The position numbers and the translations under genes are program-made. A model generated the notes under the pieces. The model searched no databases. It was not told where the DNA came from and was given only the letters and a program-made list of their open reading frames with translations. DNA of 64,000 nt from Henriciella marina (GTDB lineage Bacteria > Pseudomonadota > Alphaproteobacteria > Caulobacterales > Hyphomonadaceae). Shown piece by piece: positions 44,579 to 53,742 of this stretch. Each line of letters starts with the position of its first letter. Position 1 is the first letter of the stretch. The DNA lies in NCBI RefSeq assembly GCF_027213945.1, contig NZ_JAPWGW010000003.1, forward strand, positions 434,001 through 498,000, written 5' to 3'.

Positions 44579-46044
44579 TTGCCATTGCTCCACCAGTCTC
44601 GCCCGTCCTGACGCAGCAGCATGCGCGCCTCCACGGGTCCGTCTTCCAGTCCGGCTGCGTAGGTATGGACAGGTGTATTCGCAGCTGCCCAGCCCTCAAG
44701 CAGGCCATCGACCCACTCCCAGGCCTCTTCGACTTCCTCGCGCCGCATGAAGAGAGCGAGGTTACCGCGCACCACATCCATGAGCAGCCGCTCATAGGCA
44801 TCCGGGTATCTCAGCTGAAACGACTCTGCGTAGGAGAGGTTCAGCGGCAATGACTGTACCCGCAGACCGCCGGGCCCCGGTTCCTTGATCTGGACATAGA
44901 GTTGCACGCCCTCGTCAGGCTGGAGTCGGATAATCAACCGGTTGGAGTGGGCCTGGTCTTCGCCGAACATGGCGTGCGGCGCCTCGCGGAACTGGACCAC
45001 GATCTCCGAATGGCGCGATCGCATGCGCTTGCCTGTGCGCAGATAGAAAGGCACCCGCGCCCAGCGCCAGTTATCGACCCAGGCCTTGATGGCCACGAAA
45101 GTTTCGGTGTCACTTTCACCGCTTTCGAGCTCTTCGAGGTAACCCTTCACCTGCTTGCCATCGACTGTACCGGCGTCGTACTGCGCACGCACCGTGTCTG
45201 CACCAACATATTTGGACTGGATCGGCCGTAACGCGTTCAGCACCTTGATCTTCTCTGTGCGGATTTCGTCCGCCTCGATCGAGTTAGGCGGCTCCATCGC
45301 GATGAGGCAGAGAAGCTGCAGCAAGTGGTTCTGCAACATGTCGCGCACGGCGCCTGCGCTATCATAATAACCTGCCCGGTCGCCGACACCCACGCTTTCG
45401 GAAACGGTGATCTGGATATGATCGATGGCGGTCCGGTTCCAGAGCGGTTCGAACAGGGTATTGCCGAAACGCAGGACCAGAAGATTCTGTACAGTCTCTT
45501 TCCCGAGATAGTGGTCGATGCGGTAGATATGATCTTCGGCAAACACCGCGCCTACACCGCTATTAATTGCTTTCGCAGACTTCAGATCTGTCCCGATCGG
45601 CTTTTCCAGAACGACGCGCGCATCGCCCCCCGCAAGACCCGCAGCCCCGATCGCCTCACAGATCGGCACATAGATTTTCGGCGTCACGGCGAGGTAGAAA
45701 ATGGCGGGCCTGTCGTCGCCGCCAAGACGTTCTTTCAGGCCTGACCAGTCCGCATCGGGATCGGTTGCGTCCATCGTGATAAAGGAAAGCAGTCGCTCGA
45801 ACTTTGCCCAGCAATCCTTTTCGATGCTGTCCTTGGTGTGGGCCTCGCAAGCCTCGAAGGCGAAAGCGCGGAACTCCTTGTCGGACATTACAGTTCGAGA
45901 CACACCGACTATCCGAGAGTCCTCGGGGATCTGTCCATCAGCATAGCGGTGATAGAGCGCCGGCAGAAGCTTGCGCTGGCTAAGGTCGCCTGTACCCCCG
46001 AAAATTACGAGGTCGAACGTTCCAACAGGAATAAATTTGGCCAT
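44575..46044 (-). CDS. zwf: Glucose-6-phosphate 1-dehydrogenase
   Basis: The 489-residue protein (from MAKFIPVGTF) has the Rossmann IFGGTGDLSQRKLLPALY, the catalytic motif RIDHYLGKETVQNLLVLRF, and the EKPIGTDL segment. It oxidises glucose 6-phosphate with NADP to 6-phosphogluconolactone. A GTG nine bases upstream is a possible alternative start; no strong ribosome binding site for either. First gene of the zwf-edd-glk-eda operon. Confidence 0.96.
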   Translation of the reverse strand: MAKFIPVGTFDLVIFGGTGDLSQRKLLPALYHRYADGQIPEDSRIVGVSRTVMSDKEFRAFAFEACEAHTKDSIEKDCWAKFERLLSFITMDATDPDADWSGLKERLGGDDRPAIFYLAVTPKIYVPICEAIGAAGLAGGDARVVLEKPIGTDLKSAKAINSGVGAVFAEDHIYRIDHYLGKETVQNLLVLRFGNTLFEPLWNRTAIDHIQITVSESVGVGDRAGYYDSAGAVRDMLQNHLLQLLCLIAMEPPNSIEADEIRTEKIKVLNALRPIQSKYVGADTVRAQYDAGTVDGKQVKGYLEELESGESDTETFVAIKAWVDNWRWARVPFYLRTGKRMRSRHSEIVVQFREAPHAMFGEDQAHSNRLIIRLQPDEGVQLYVQIKEPGPGGLRVQSLPLNLSYAESFQLRYPDAYERLLMDVVRGNLALFMRREEVEEAWEWVDGLLEGWAAANTPVHTYAAGLEDGPVEARMLLRQDGRDWWSNGK

Positions 46045-46173
46045 CTTCCACACGTTCTAGGCAGGCAAGACGTGCTGTCAAAGGAAGACGAGCGAGAAGT
46101 TTCAATATTCTTTCCGTAAGGGCATAATGCCACCAGTTTACCTACGCCGACGCACAAACCTGCATCGCCAGAA

Positions 46174-46590
46174 CTAACAGGTTGAGGCGACGCGTTCAGC
46201 CGTAGCCGTCAGCATCACGGGTACGTTTTCGCTGGCCGTGCCGGTCCATCCGGTGGCGTTCAGAATGGCGGTATCTGCGCCAACCTGCAGCTTTCCATCC
46301 AGCTCGCCATCCGGCCCACCGGAACACTGCAGCTTGAAATCATAGCCGTCAGCCGTTGTTTCGCTATCGGTGACGCGGCAGCGAGAATTGATGTCATTGA
46401 AAAGCTGGTCGAAAGAACTTTGCGACATGTCTGAGCCGACGCAATACTGGCCGCGGTCGCCTGCCGGGATCGGACCAATCATGTAACGTGCCTGGTAAGA
46501 CCAGAGACCTTCGGCCACATTAGACTGCGCGAAGGCGGACCCCGAAAAGGTGAGAGCGGAAAGGCCGAGGGCAAAGATACGGGCGGTCAT
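46174..46590 (-). CDS. Exported DUF3617-like protein
   Basis: The 138-residue product has a signal peptide (MTARIFALGLSALTFSGSAFA-QS). The mature domain begins GLWSYQARYMIGPIPAGDRGQYCVGSD and has four cysteines (CVGSD, RCRVTD, QCSGG, terminal C), in keeping with the small periplasmic DUF3617 family of unknown function: an antiparallel sheet binding or storage domain. AAAGG precedes the ATG. Alone between zwf and the MBL gene. Confidence 0.65.
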   Translation of the reverse strand: MTARIFALGLSALTFSGSAFAQSNVAEGLWSYQARYMIGPIPAGDRGQYCVGSDMSQSSFDQLFNDINSRCRVTDSETTADGYDFKLQCSGGPDGELDGKLQVGADTAILNATGWTGTASENVPVMLTATAERVASTC

Positions 46591-46798
46591 AGAGGCCTTT
46601 CGAAAAGCGCAGATTTCGGCAGTCTTAAATGTGCACCAGCGCGCCGAACGGCAAGATAAAGAGATTTAATCTGATGTTCAGTCGCCATTCAGCCCAGGCT
46701 TGAAGGTAGAGGCAGCCCATTTCTGGCACGCCTTGGAGCCTTGAGGTCTTTCACGCGTAGTTGGGGCACACTCTTTTAGCATCGATCGGAGGCAAAGA
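46591..46798. promoter_or_regulatory. Divergent promoter region
   Basis: About 208 bases between the DUF3617 gene and the MBL-rhodanese gene. A CGGAGG box at about 46790 serves the latter. I see no operator, leader ORF or terminator. Confidence 0.35.
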
Positions 46799-48148
46799 AT
46801 GTTCCTGCACAAGATCAAGTCGAATGGCCTTGCTCACCTCTCCTACATGATTGGATCGAATGGGAAGGCCGCTATCATAGATCCGCGCCGTGACATCAGC
46901 GCCTACATGGATCTTGCGCGCAAGGAAGACGTCCGCATTACGCATGTCTTCGAGACCCACCGGAACGAGGATTTCATCTCTGGCGCACCTGCCGTTCGTG
47001 CTGCGACAGGGGCTCGTATCCTGCACGGCCCCAACCGCGATACGCCGATCCAGTACGCAGAAACCACGCGCGAGGGCGACCATTTCGAAATCGGCTCCAT
47101 GCGGATCGAAGTACTGGAAACGCCGGGCCACACTTATGACAGTGTTTCCTATGTCCTCTATGACACGGCATTCGACAATCGCGCTGTTGGCGTCTTTACC
47201 GGCGATGCCTTGTTCATCGGGGATGTCGGACGCACCGACTTCTATCCCGACCAAAAGCGTGAGGTATCCGGACTGTTGTTCGACAGCCTGCAAAAGCTGA
47301 AGACGCTTGGCGACCAGACGATTGTCTACCCTGCACACGGGGCTGGGTCTGTATGCGGTGCCGGCATGGCGGACCGTGAGTTTTCCACGATCGGGCATGA
47401 ACGTTTGAATAATGACCGGTTTGCCATGACGGACCGTGAGGCCTTCATCGACGCAAAGGTCGCCGAGAACCACTATCAGCCCCCTTATTTCGAGATGATG
47501 GAACGGCTCAACACCGAGGGCGGCGCACCCACCGACCGTTATCTTACGCCGCCACCGATCAGCCCGGACAGCGAGCTTCTCAAGGGTGAAGCGCAAATCG
47601 TCGACATTCGCAGCGAGACAGATTTCGCTGCAGCCCACGTCCCCGGAAGCTACTGTATCCCTGCCGGCATGCTCGCTTCCTTTTCTGGCTGGTTCCTCGA
47701 CTATGACCGCGACATCGTGCTGGTCAGCGACAGCGCTGCGCAGGCACAGGAAGCAGCGACGACCCTCGCCCGCCTCGGCTATGACCGCGTTGTTGGCCAT
47801 CATGCCGGGACGGTTCCGATGGCGACCTCAAACCAGCCGCTTGAGAGCATCGACCTGATTGACACTGATGAGGTGAAAGCGCGGCTCTCCGACAGGCCAA
47901 CTGGCTGGACGCTGCTTGATGTGCGCAGCATCGACGAATTCAAAGGCGGCCATATCGAAGGCGCAGAACACGCCTATGCCGGCCGGATACCTGTCGACCT
48001 GCCAAACCTTGACCGTTCGGGCCCAATCACAGTGATGTGCGGCAGCGGCATGCGCGCCAGCATCGCCGCCTCCGTGCTCAGGCGGGAAGGCTTTGAGAAT
48101 GTGGATGTCTATTACGGCTCTTGGAAAGCCTGGAACAGCCAGGGCTGA
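46799..48148 (+). CDS. MBL-fold/double rhodanese fusion (persulfide dioxygenase-like)
   Basis: The 449-residue protein has a metallo-beta-lactamase domain (1-245) and two rhodanese-like domains (about 255-350 and 360-449). In ETHE1-type persulfide dioxygenases the iron is bound by three residues, and those are kept here as H54, H111 (ETPGHT) and D136 (TGDALF). The canonical HxHxDH reads H-R-N-E-D-F, so the second metal site is lost. H180 is kept (YPAHGAGS). The last rhodanese domain has an active-site cysteine (VMCGSGMRAS); the middle one has Ser at that place. Probably part of sulfide/persulfide oxidation. It is monocistronic. Confidence 0.85.
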   Translation: MFLHKIKSNGLAHLSYMIGSNGKAAIIDPRRDISAYMDLARKEDVRITHVFETHRNEDFISGAPAVRAATGARILHGPNRDTPIQYAETTREGDHFEIGSMRIEVLETPGHTYDSVSYVLYDTAFDNRAVGVFTGDALFIGDVGRTDFYPDQKREVSGLLFDSLQKLKTLGDQTIVYPAHGAGSVCGAGMADREFSTIGHERLNNDRFAMTDREAFIDAKVAENHYQPPYFEMMERLNTEGGAPTDRYLTPPPISPDSELLKGEAQIVDIRSETDFAAAHVPGSYCIPAGMLASFSGWFLDYDRDIVLVSDSAAQAQEAATTLARLGYDRVVGHHAGTVPMATSNQPLESIDLIDTDEVKARLSDRPTGWTLLDVRSIDEFKGGHIEGAEHAYAGRIPVDLPNLDRSGPITVMCGSGMRASIAASVLRREGFENVDVYYGSWKAWNSQG

Positions 48149-48157
48149 GCGCTAAAG

Positions 48158-48183
48158 GGCGGACGCCGTTTCCGGCGTCCGCC
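48158..48183. terminator. Strong hairpin between convergent genes
   Basis: GGCGGACGCCG/CGGCGTCCGCC, eleven perfect base pairs with a TTTC loop. There is no T tract, so it may act as a transcript-end stabiliser or a weak terminator for both the MBL gene and ilvC. Confidence 0.6.
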
Positions 48184-48191
48184 TGATCAGT

Positions 48192-49217
<1,026 letters not shown>

Positions 49218-49257
49218 TTACTCCTTGGTGTCTCTGGGATACTTTTGAAATTGATAC

Positions 49258-49809
49258 CTAGCCGGCATCCTTACCGCGGCGGATTGAAAGCACGCCTGTG
49301 CGGCTGACTTCGACAAGGCCGAGGGGCTCCATCAGCTCACAAAACTGGTCGATCTTTTCGGACGCACCGGTGATCTCGAAGATGAAGCTCTCATTCGTCG
49401 TATCGATGACGCGGGCACGGAAGATTTCAGCGATGCGCAGCGCCTCGACGCGCGGGTCGCCCTCACCGGCCACTTTCACGAGCGCCAGCTCGCGCTCAAT
49501 GCCGCGCTTTGACTTGGTGATGTCGATGACGGCCGCCACCGGCACGAGCCGCAGAAGCTGCGCCTCGATCTGTTCCAGCATGTGCGCTGTGCCGGTCGTC
49601 ACGATGGTGATGCGGGAGCGGTGTTTGCCGCGGTCCACTTCGGCGACGGTCAGGCTTTCAATGTTATAGCCGCGCGCAGAGAACAGCCCGACGACACGGC
49701 CAAGAACGCCCGGTTCGTTGTCGACGAGGACGGCGAGCGTGCGGCGCTCTTCGACCTCTTCGGCATGGTCCATGTCATAGGCGCTGGCGGGGATTGGTTC
49801 GCGGGTCAT
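49258..49809 (-). CDS. ilvN: Acetolactate synthase small (regulatory) subunit
   Basis: The 183-residue protein has an N-terminal ACT domain (RTLAVLVDNEPGVLGRVVGLFSARGYNIESLTV) and the second regulatory domain with RELALVKV and FEITGASEKIDQFCELMEPLGLVEVSRTGVLSI. It binds valine and activates or inhibits IlvB. The gap to ilvB is six bases; the ribosome binding site is weak, so coupling to ilvB is likely. The gene could equally be named ilvH. Confidence 0.95.
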   Translation of the reverse strand: MTREPIPASAYDMDHAEEVEERRTLAVLVDNEPGVLGRVVGLFSARGYNIESLTVAEVDRGKHRSRITIVTTGTAHMLEQIEAQLLRLVPVAAVIDITKSKRGIERELALVKVAGEGDPRVEALRIAEIFRARVIDTTNESFIFEITGASEKIDQFCELMEPLGLVEVSRTGVLSIRRGKDAG

Positions 49810-49815
49810 GTCAGC

Positions 49816-51603
49816 TCACACCATCTTCCGGCCGGCTTCGTCAATCTCATCGCCAGCGATCTTGCCGAGGATCATCTGGTTGTGCGGTGCGCCTGACGGG
49901 ATCATCGGCAGGCAGTTTTCCGCCTTCTCGACCCTGCAGTCAAAGATCACCGGTCCGTCATGGTCGATCATTTCCATGATCTTCGCGTCGAGCTCTGCCG
50001 GGTCATCGCACCGGATGCCGTGGGCACCATAGGCCTCCGCCAGCATCACAAAGTCCGGCAGGCTTTCAGAATATGAGTGCGAATAGCGCTCCCCATGCAG
50101 CAGCTCCTGCCACTGGCGCACCATGCCCATCCACTCATTGTTGAGGATGAAGACCTTGATCGGCAGCTTGTGCTGAACAGCGGTCGAAATTTCCTGCATC
50201 ACCATCTGGACAGAGGCTTCGCCGGCAATGTCGATGACGAGGCTGTCGCGGTGCGCCGCCTGGATGCCAACGGCCGCTGGCAGGCCATAGCCCATCGTGC
50301 CGAGGCCGCCCGACGTCATCCAGCGATTCGGCTCCTCGAAATGATAGTGCTGGGCGGCCCACATCTGGTGCTGGCCAACTTCGGTCGAGATATAGGTGTC
50401 GCGGTCCTTGGTGAGCTCATAGAGACGCTCAACCGCATATTGCGGGCGGATCGCGCCGTCGTTTTCCGGATAGGCAAAACAGTCCACCGCGCGCCATTTT
50501 TCGATCTGCTCTTTCCAGTCGGAGAGGTCAGGCTTTGGCAGGCGGCGCGCCTTCCAGCCCTCAAGCAGCGCCTTCAGCGCCGCCTTGCTGTCTGCGATGA
50601 TCGGCACGTCCACGCGGATGATCTTGTTGATCGAGGACGGGTCGATATCGATATGGATCTTCCGCGAGCCCGGCGAGAAGGCCGAGATCTTGCCCGTCAC
50701 GCGGTCATCGAAGCGCGCGCCGACGCAGATCATAAGGTCGCAATCATGCATGGCATTGTTGGCCTCATAGGCGCCGTGCATGCCGACCATGCTCAGCCAG
50801 TCCTCATGGCTGGCCGGGAAAGCGCCGAGCCCCATCAGCGTGGAGGTGACCGGAAAGCCGGTTGCCGCCTGAAGCTCTCGCAGAAGCTTCGACGCCTCGG
50901 CGCCGGAATTTATGACGCCGCCGCCGGTATAGAAGACAGGCCGCCGCGCGGTCGCCATCATGTCGAGCGCGTCGCGAATGGCGTGTTCGGACGGTTCGGT
51001 CTTCGGTTGGTAGGTCGGTTTGTAGACGCCTGCCTTGCCGACATAGGTGCCGGTCGCAAACTGTACGTCCTTCGGAATGTCGATCACGACAGGGCCGGGA
51101 CGCCCGGATGTCGCGATGAGGAAAGCTTCGTGCAGGGTGCGGGCAAGGTCATCCACGTCCGTGACGAGGTAATTGTGCTTGGCGCAGCAGCGCGTAATGC
51201 CAACCGTATCGCATTCCTGGAAGGCATCCGTGCCGATGAGGTGGGTCGGCACCTGGCCCGTGATGACCACCATCGGGATGGAGTCCATCATCGCGTCGGT
51301 GATGGGCGTGACCATATTCGTGGCGCCCGGGCCGGAAGTTGCCAGGGCAACACCGCACTTGCCGGTCGAGCGGGCATAGCCTTCGGCGGCATGGCCCGCG
51401 CCCTGCTCATGGCGCACGAGGATGTGCTGGATGGACGGTTCGGAATAAAGCGCATCATAGATCGGCAGGACCGCGCCGCCCGGATAGCCGAACATGGTGT
51501 CGACGCCCTGCTCCCTGAGCGCGGTGATCACCATTTCGGCGCCCGTCATACGCGCCCCTTCAAGGGAAGACTGGGTCTGGTCGCTGAGTGTGTGCGTGTC
51601 CAT
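49816..51603 (-). CDS. ilvB: Acetolactate synthase large (catalytic) subunit
   Basis: The 595-residue ThDP enzyme has GADMFGYPGGAVLPIYDAL-type start with GYPGG, the catalytic Glu in HEQGAGHAAEGYARS, GPGATNMVTPI, and the ThDP-Mg motif region ending DIAGEASVQMVMQEISTA (GEA in place of the usual GDG). It makes acetolactate or acetohydroxybutyrate. A leader peptide and attenuator lie upstream. The start sits in a GGAACAGGTAAATGGACA segment that is nearly repeated at pheA. The GEA in place of GDG keeps the Gly and an acid side chain but is not the standard motif. Confidence 0.95.
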   Translation of the reverse strand: MDTHTLSDQTQSSLEGARMTGAEMVITALREQGVDTMFGYPGGAVLPIYDALYSEPSIQHILVRHEQGAGHAAEGYARSTGKCGVALATSGPGATNMVTPITDAMMDSIPMVVITGQVPTHLIGTDAFQECDTVGITRCCAKHNYLVTDVDDLARTLHEAFLIATSGRPGPVVIDIPKDVQFATGTYVGKAGVYKPTYQPKTEPSEHAIRDALDMMATARRPVFYTGGGVINSGAEASKLLRELQAATGFPVTSTLMGLGAFPASHEDWLSMVGMHGAYEANNAMHDCDLMICVGARFDDRVTGKISAFSPGSRKIHIDIDPSSINKIIRVDVPIIADSKAALKALLEGWKARRLPKPDLSDWKEQIEKWRAVDCFAYPENDGAIRPQYAVERLYELTKDRDTYISTEVGQHQMWAAQHYHFEEPNRWMTSGGLGTMGYGLPAAVGIQAAHRDSLVIDIAGEASVQMVMQEISTAVQHKLPIKVFILNNEWMGMVRQWQELLHGERYSHSYSESLPDFVMLAEAYGAHGIRCDDPAELDAKIMEMIDHDGPVIFDCRVEKAENCLPMIPSGAPHNQMILGKIAGDEIDEAGRKMV

Positions 51604-51668
51604 TTACCTGTTCCTGTCTGCCTGTCCTGCGTTCTCTCTGGTCGATCTTACCTGCTCTGCCCGGGGCG

Positions 51669-51698
51669 CAAAAGAAAAGGGCCTCCTTGGAGACCCTT
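51669..51698 (-). terminator. Attenuator terminator upstream of ilvB
   Basis: On the minus strand AAGGGTCTCC and GGAGGCCCTT pair with one G-T wobble, and the stem is followed directly by TTCTTTT. It lies 35 bases downstream of the leader ORF stop and about 66 bases before ilvB, the expected position for a transcription attenuator. Confidence 0.75.
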
Positions 51699-51733
51699 CC
51701 ATGCGCACCCGCGCCGACATCTGATGATGCCGG

Positions 51734-51772
51734 TCACGGGCTGATAAGTACGACGACGTCCTGATTGCGCAA
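51734..51772 (-). CDS. Leader peptide of ilvBNC (12 aa, VVVLI run)
   Basis: A TTG start at 51772 with AAGGA seven bases upstream opens a 12-codon ORF, MRNQDVVVLISP. It contains five consecutive codons for the end products of the operon (Val, Val, Val, Leu, Ile). Stalling at these codons would be expected to favour an antiterminator and allow transcription of ilvB. The terminator at 51669-51698 completes the attenuator. The arrangement is the same in principle as the ilvB leader of E. coli, but much shorter. Confidence 0.7.
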   Translation of the reverse strand: MRNQDVVVLISP

Positions 51773-51798
51773 AACTGTTTCCTTAAATTGGTAATGCC

Positions 51799-51827
51799 GC
51801 AATAACGTGCCTCAGCCTAGCGGTCAA
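51799..51827 (-). promoter_or_regulatory. Possible promoter of the ilvBNC leader
   Basis: On the minus strand TTGACC, a 17-base spacer and TATTGC. The -35 is a good match; the -10 is weak. Transcription would start near 51792, about eight bases before the ribosome binding site of the leader ORF. It overlaps the miaA stop codon. Confidence 0.4.
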
Positions 51828-52746
51828 CCTCTCTGTAGAGGGCAGAAATCACCCTAATGCGCGTCGCGATTTCCGTAGAGGGAATGCGCGGCCAGAACGG
51901 GAACTGCCGGCCGATCCAGGTGAACTGGCGCTTCGCATAGCGGCGTGTATCGCGCTTCGCGTTTTCTGCGGCTGTCGCCGCATTGATCTCACCGCGAATA
52001 AACGCTGTCAGCCATGGCATCCCGTGCGCCTTCATGGCAGGCAGCTCCGGGTCGAGGCCGAGGCGGTCCAGCTCCCGCGCCTCTTCCATCGCACCTTCCA
52101 TGAGCATGCCTTCGAACCGGCGGTCGATCCGCGCATAGAGTTTCGACCGCGGCGGCGTCAGCGCCACGCCCAGCCATTCGTCCGGGTTCAGGACAGCATT
52201 TGTCTTGTTATTCTGAAAACTGGTAAGCGAACGTCCCGTCGCGAGCCATACCTCATAGGCGCGCGTCAGGCGCTGGCGGTCATTGTCATCGATCCGGGCG
52301 GCCGCATCCGGGTCGACGACCTGCAAGCGGATCTTGAGGCCGCGCAGACCATCGGCTTTTGCGATCTCGAGCACCTCATGGCGCACGTCTTCAGGCACTG
52401 GAGGAATGTCGGAGAGCCCCTCTATGAGCGACATAAGGTAAAGCCCCGTGCCCCCCACCACCACAGCCGTCTTTTCGCGCTTTTGAATATCCTCAATAAT
52501 GGTGCGCGCCTGCTCCAGCCACTCGCCGGTCGAAAAACGGGTTGCCACTGGCACGTGGCCGAACAGATGATGTGGAACACCATCCATTTCTTCTTCTGAC
52601 GGACGCGCCGAAATTACATTCAGACGATCATAGACCTGCATCGAATCGGCATTCACGATCTCGCCATCAAACTTGCGGGCAACGGCGATCGAGAGCGCCG
52701 TTTTTCCACTTGCAGTCGGTCCATGGATCAAGATAGCGGGTTTCAT
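51817..52746 (-). CDS. miaA: tRNA dimethylallyltransferase
   Basis: The start at 52746 (MKPAILIHGPTASGKTALS) puts the P-loop at the N-terminus; an in-frame ATG 81 bases upstream would overlap the divergent serB start. The 309-residue protein has DSMQVYDRLNVISARPS, VVVGGTGLYL, and the RRYAKRQFTWIGRQ segment near the C-terminus. It adds the dimethylallyl group to A37 of tRNAs reading UNN codons, including tRNA-Leu (UUR) and tRNA-Phe. Followed by the ilvBNC promoter region. Confidence 0.95.
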   Translation of the reverse strand: MKPAILIHGPTASGKTALSIAVARKFDGEIVNADSMQVYDRLNVISARPSEEEMDGVPHHLFGHVPVATRFSTGEWLEQARTIIEDIQKREKTAVVVGGTGLYLMSLIEGLSDIPPVPEDVRHEVLEIAKADGLRGLKIRLQVVDPDAAARIDDNDRQRLTRAYEVWLATGRSLTSFQNNKTNAVLNPDEWLGVALTPPRSKLYARIDRRFEGMLMEGAMEEARELDRLGLDPELPAMKAHGMPWLTAFIRGEINAATAAENAKRDTRRYAKRQFTWIGRQFPFWPRIPSTEIATRIRVISALYREVDR

Positions 52747-52797
52747 ACGTTTAGACGTAAGGACTTTGGACGTGAACGTTAAGTAAGGACCGCGCCT

Positions 52798-53727
52798 ATG
52801 GACAGAAAAACCACGGATTTTAGTCATGTCGCGGTTGTCGTCGCCCGCGGTGACAAGAGCTTGCAGCAGATTGGAGACAGGCTGGAAAAGTCGCTGGCGG
52901 TGGTTACGCGGGGCGAAAATGCACCCATCCGTCTACTGAGCGGTGAGCGTGAGTTCACGGCAGTCGAGCAGGCAGGAAATTTCGCCGATCCACAGGCAGC
53001 CCGCAACGCCCTCGAAGAAGCTTTTGGAAGCGACGCCGATATCTGCGTATCCACGACCTCTGACCGCCGTAAGAAACTCCTGATCTGCGACATGGATTCC
53101 ACCATCATCCAGCAGGAGTGCCTTGATGAGCTTGCGGACTTTGCAGGTTTAAAGGCAGAAATTTCAGCAATTACAGAGCGGGCCATGCGCGGTGAGCTGG
53201 AATTTGAGCCGGCCCTGCGGGAACGCGTCGGCAAGCTTGCCGGGCTAGACCTCTCGCGCCTGGACCAATGCTATCGTGAGCGCATCACTTTGATGCCTGG
53301 CGCCAAAACGCTGGTCGCGACGATGAAAGCCAGAGGCGCGCATGCCATGCTGGTTTCTGGTGGCTTCACCTTTTTCACGTCGCGGATCGGGGAGGCGGCA
53401 GGCTTCGATACCCATCGGGGCAATACGCTGCTTGATGATGGCAACGCCCTGACAGGCAAGGTCGCCGAACCCATTCTCGGGCGAGAGGCAAAACTCGCCG
53501 CGCTCGAAGAACAGGTGGCGGCGTTGGGATTGTCGAACGCGGATGCCCTCGCAATGGGCGATGGGGCCAATGACCTTGCCATGATCGAAGCCGCCGGCCT
53601 TGGCATTGCCTATCGGGCCAAACCCGTCGTCGCGGCCGCCTCCGATTGTGCGATCAACGTTACCGACCTTACCGCCGCGCTTTACTTCCAGGGCTATACC
53701 GACACCGAAATCGTCTGGAAGCACTAG
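52798..53727 (+). CDS. serB: Phosphoserine phosphatase
   Basis: The 309-residue protein has an N-terminal unassigned region of about 90 residues and the HAD phosphatase domain: LLICDMDSTIIQQECLDELADFAG (D98, D100), LVSGGFTFFTSRI, and motif IV AMGDGANDLAMIEAAGLGIAYRAKP. It makes serine from phosphoserine. Divergent from miaA across 51 bases and convergent with pheA. Confidence 0.96.
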   Translation: MDRKTTDFSHVAVVVARGDKSLQQIGDRLEKSLAVVTRGENAPIRLLSGEREFTAVEQAGNFADPQAARNALEEAFGSDADICVSTTSDRRKKLLICDMDSTIIQQECLDELADFAGLKAEISAITERAMRGELEFEPALRERVGKLAGLDLSRLDQCYRERITLMPGAKTLVATMKARGAHAMLVSGGFTFFTSRIGEAAGFDTHRGNTLLDDGNALTGKVAEPILGREAKLAALEEQVAALGLSNADALAMGDGANDLAMIEAAGLGIAYRAKPVVAAASDCAINVTDLTAALYFQGYTDTEIVWKH

Positions 53728-53742
53728 GTCCGGGCTACGGCG

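Noticed and set aside
50077-51744. Plus-strand ORF of 555 codons opposite ilvB
   Set aside because: Antisense to a well-supported gene, rich in Arg/His/Asp as expected for a shadow frame, and it would cover the ilv leader.
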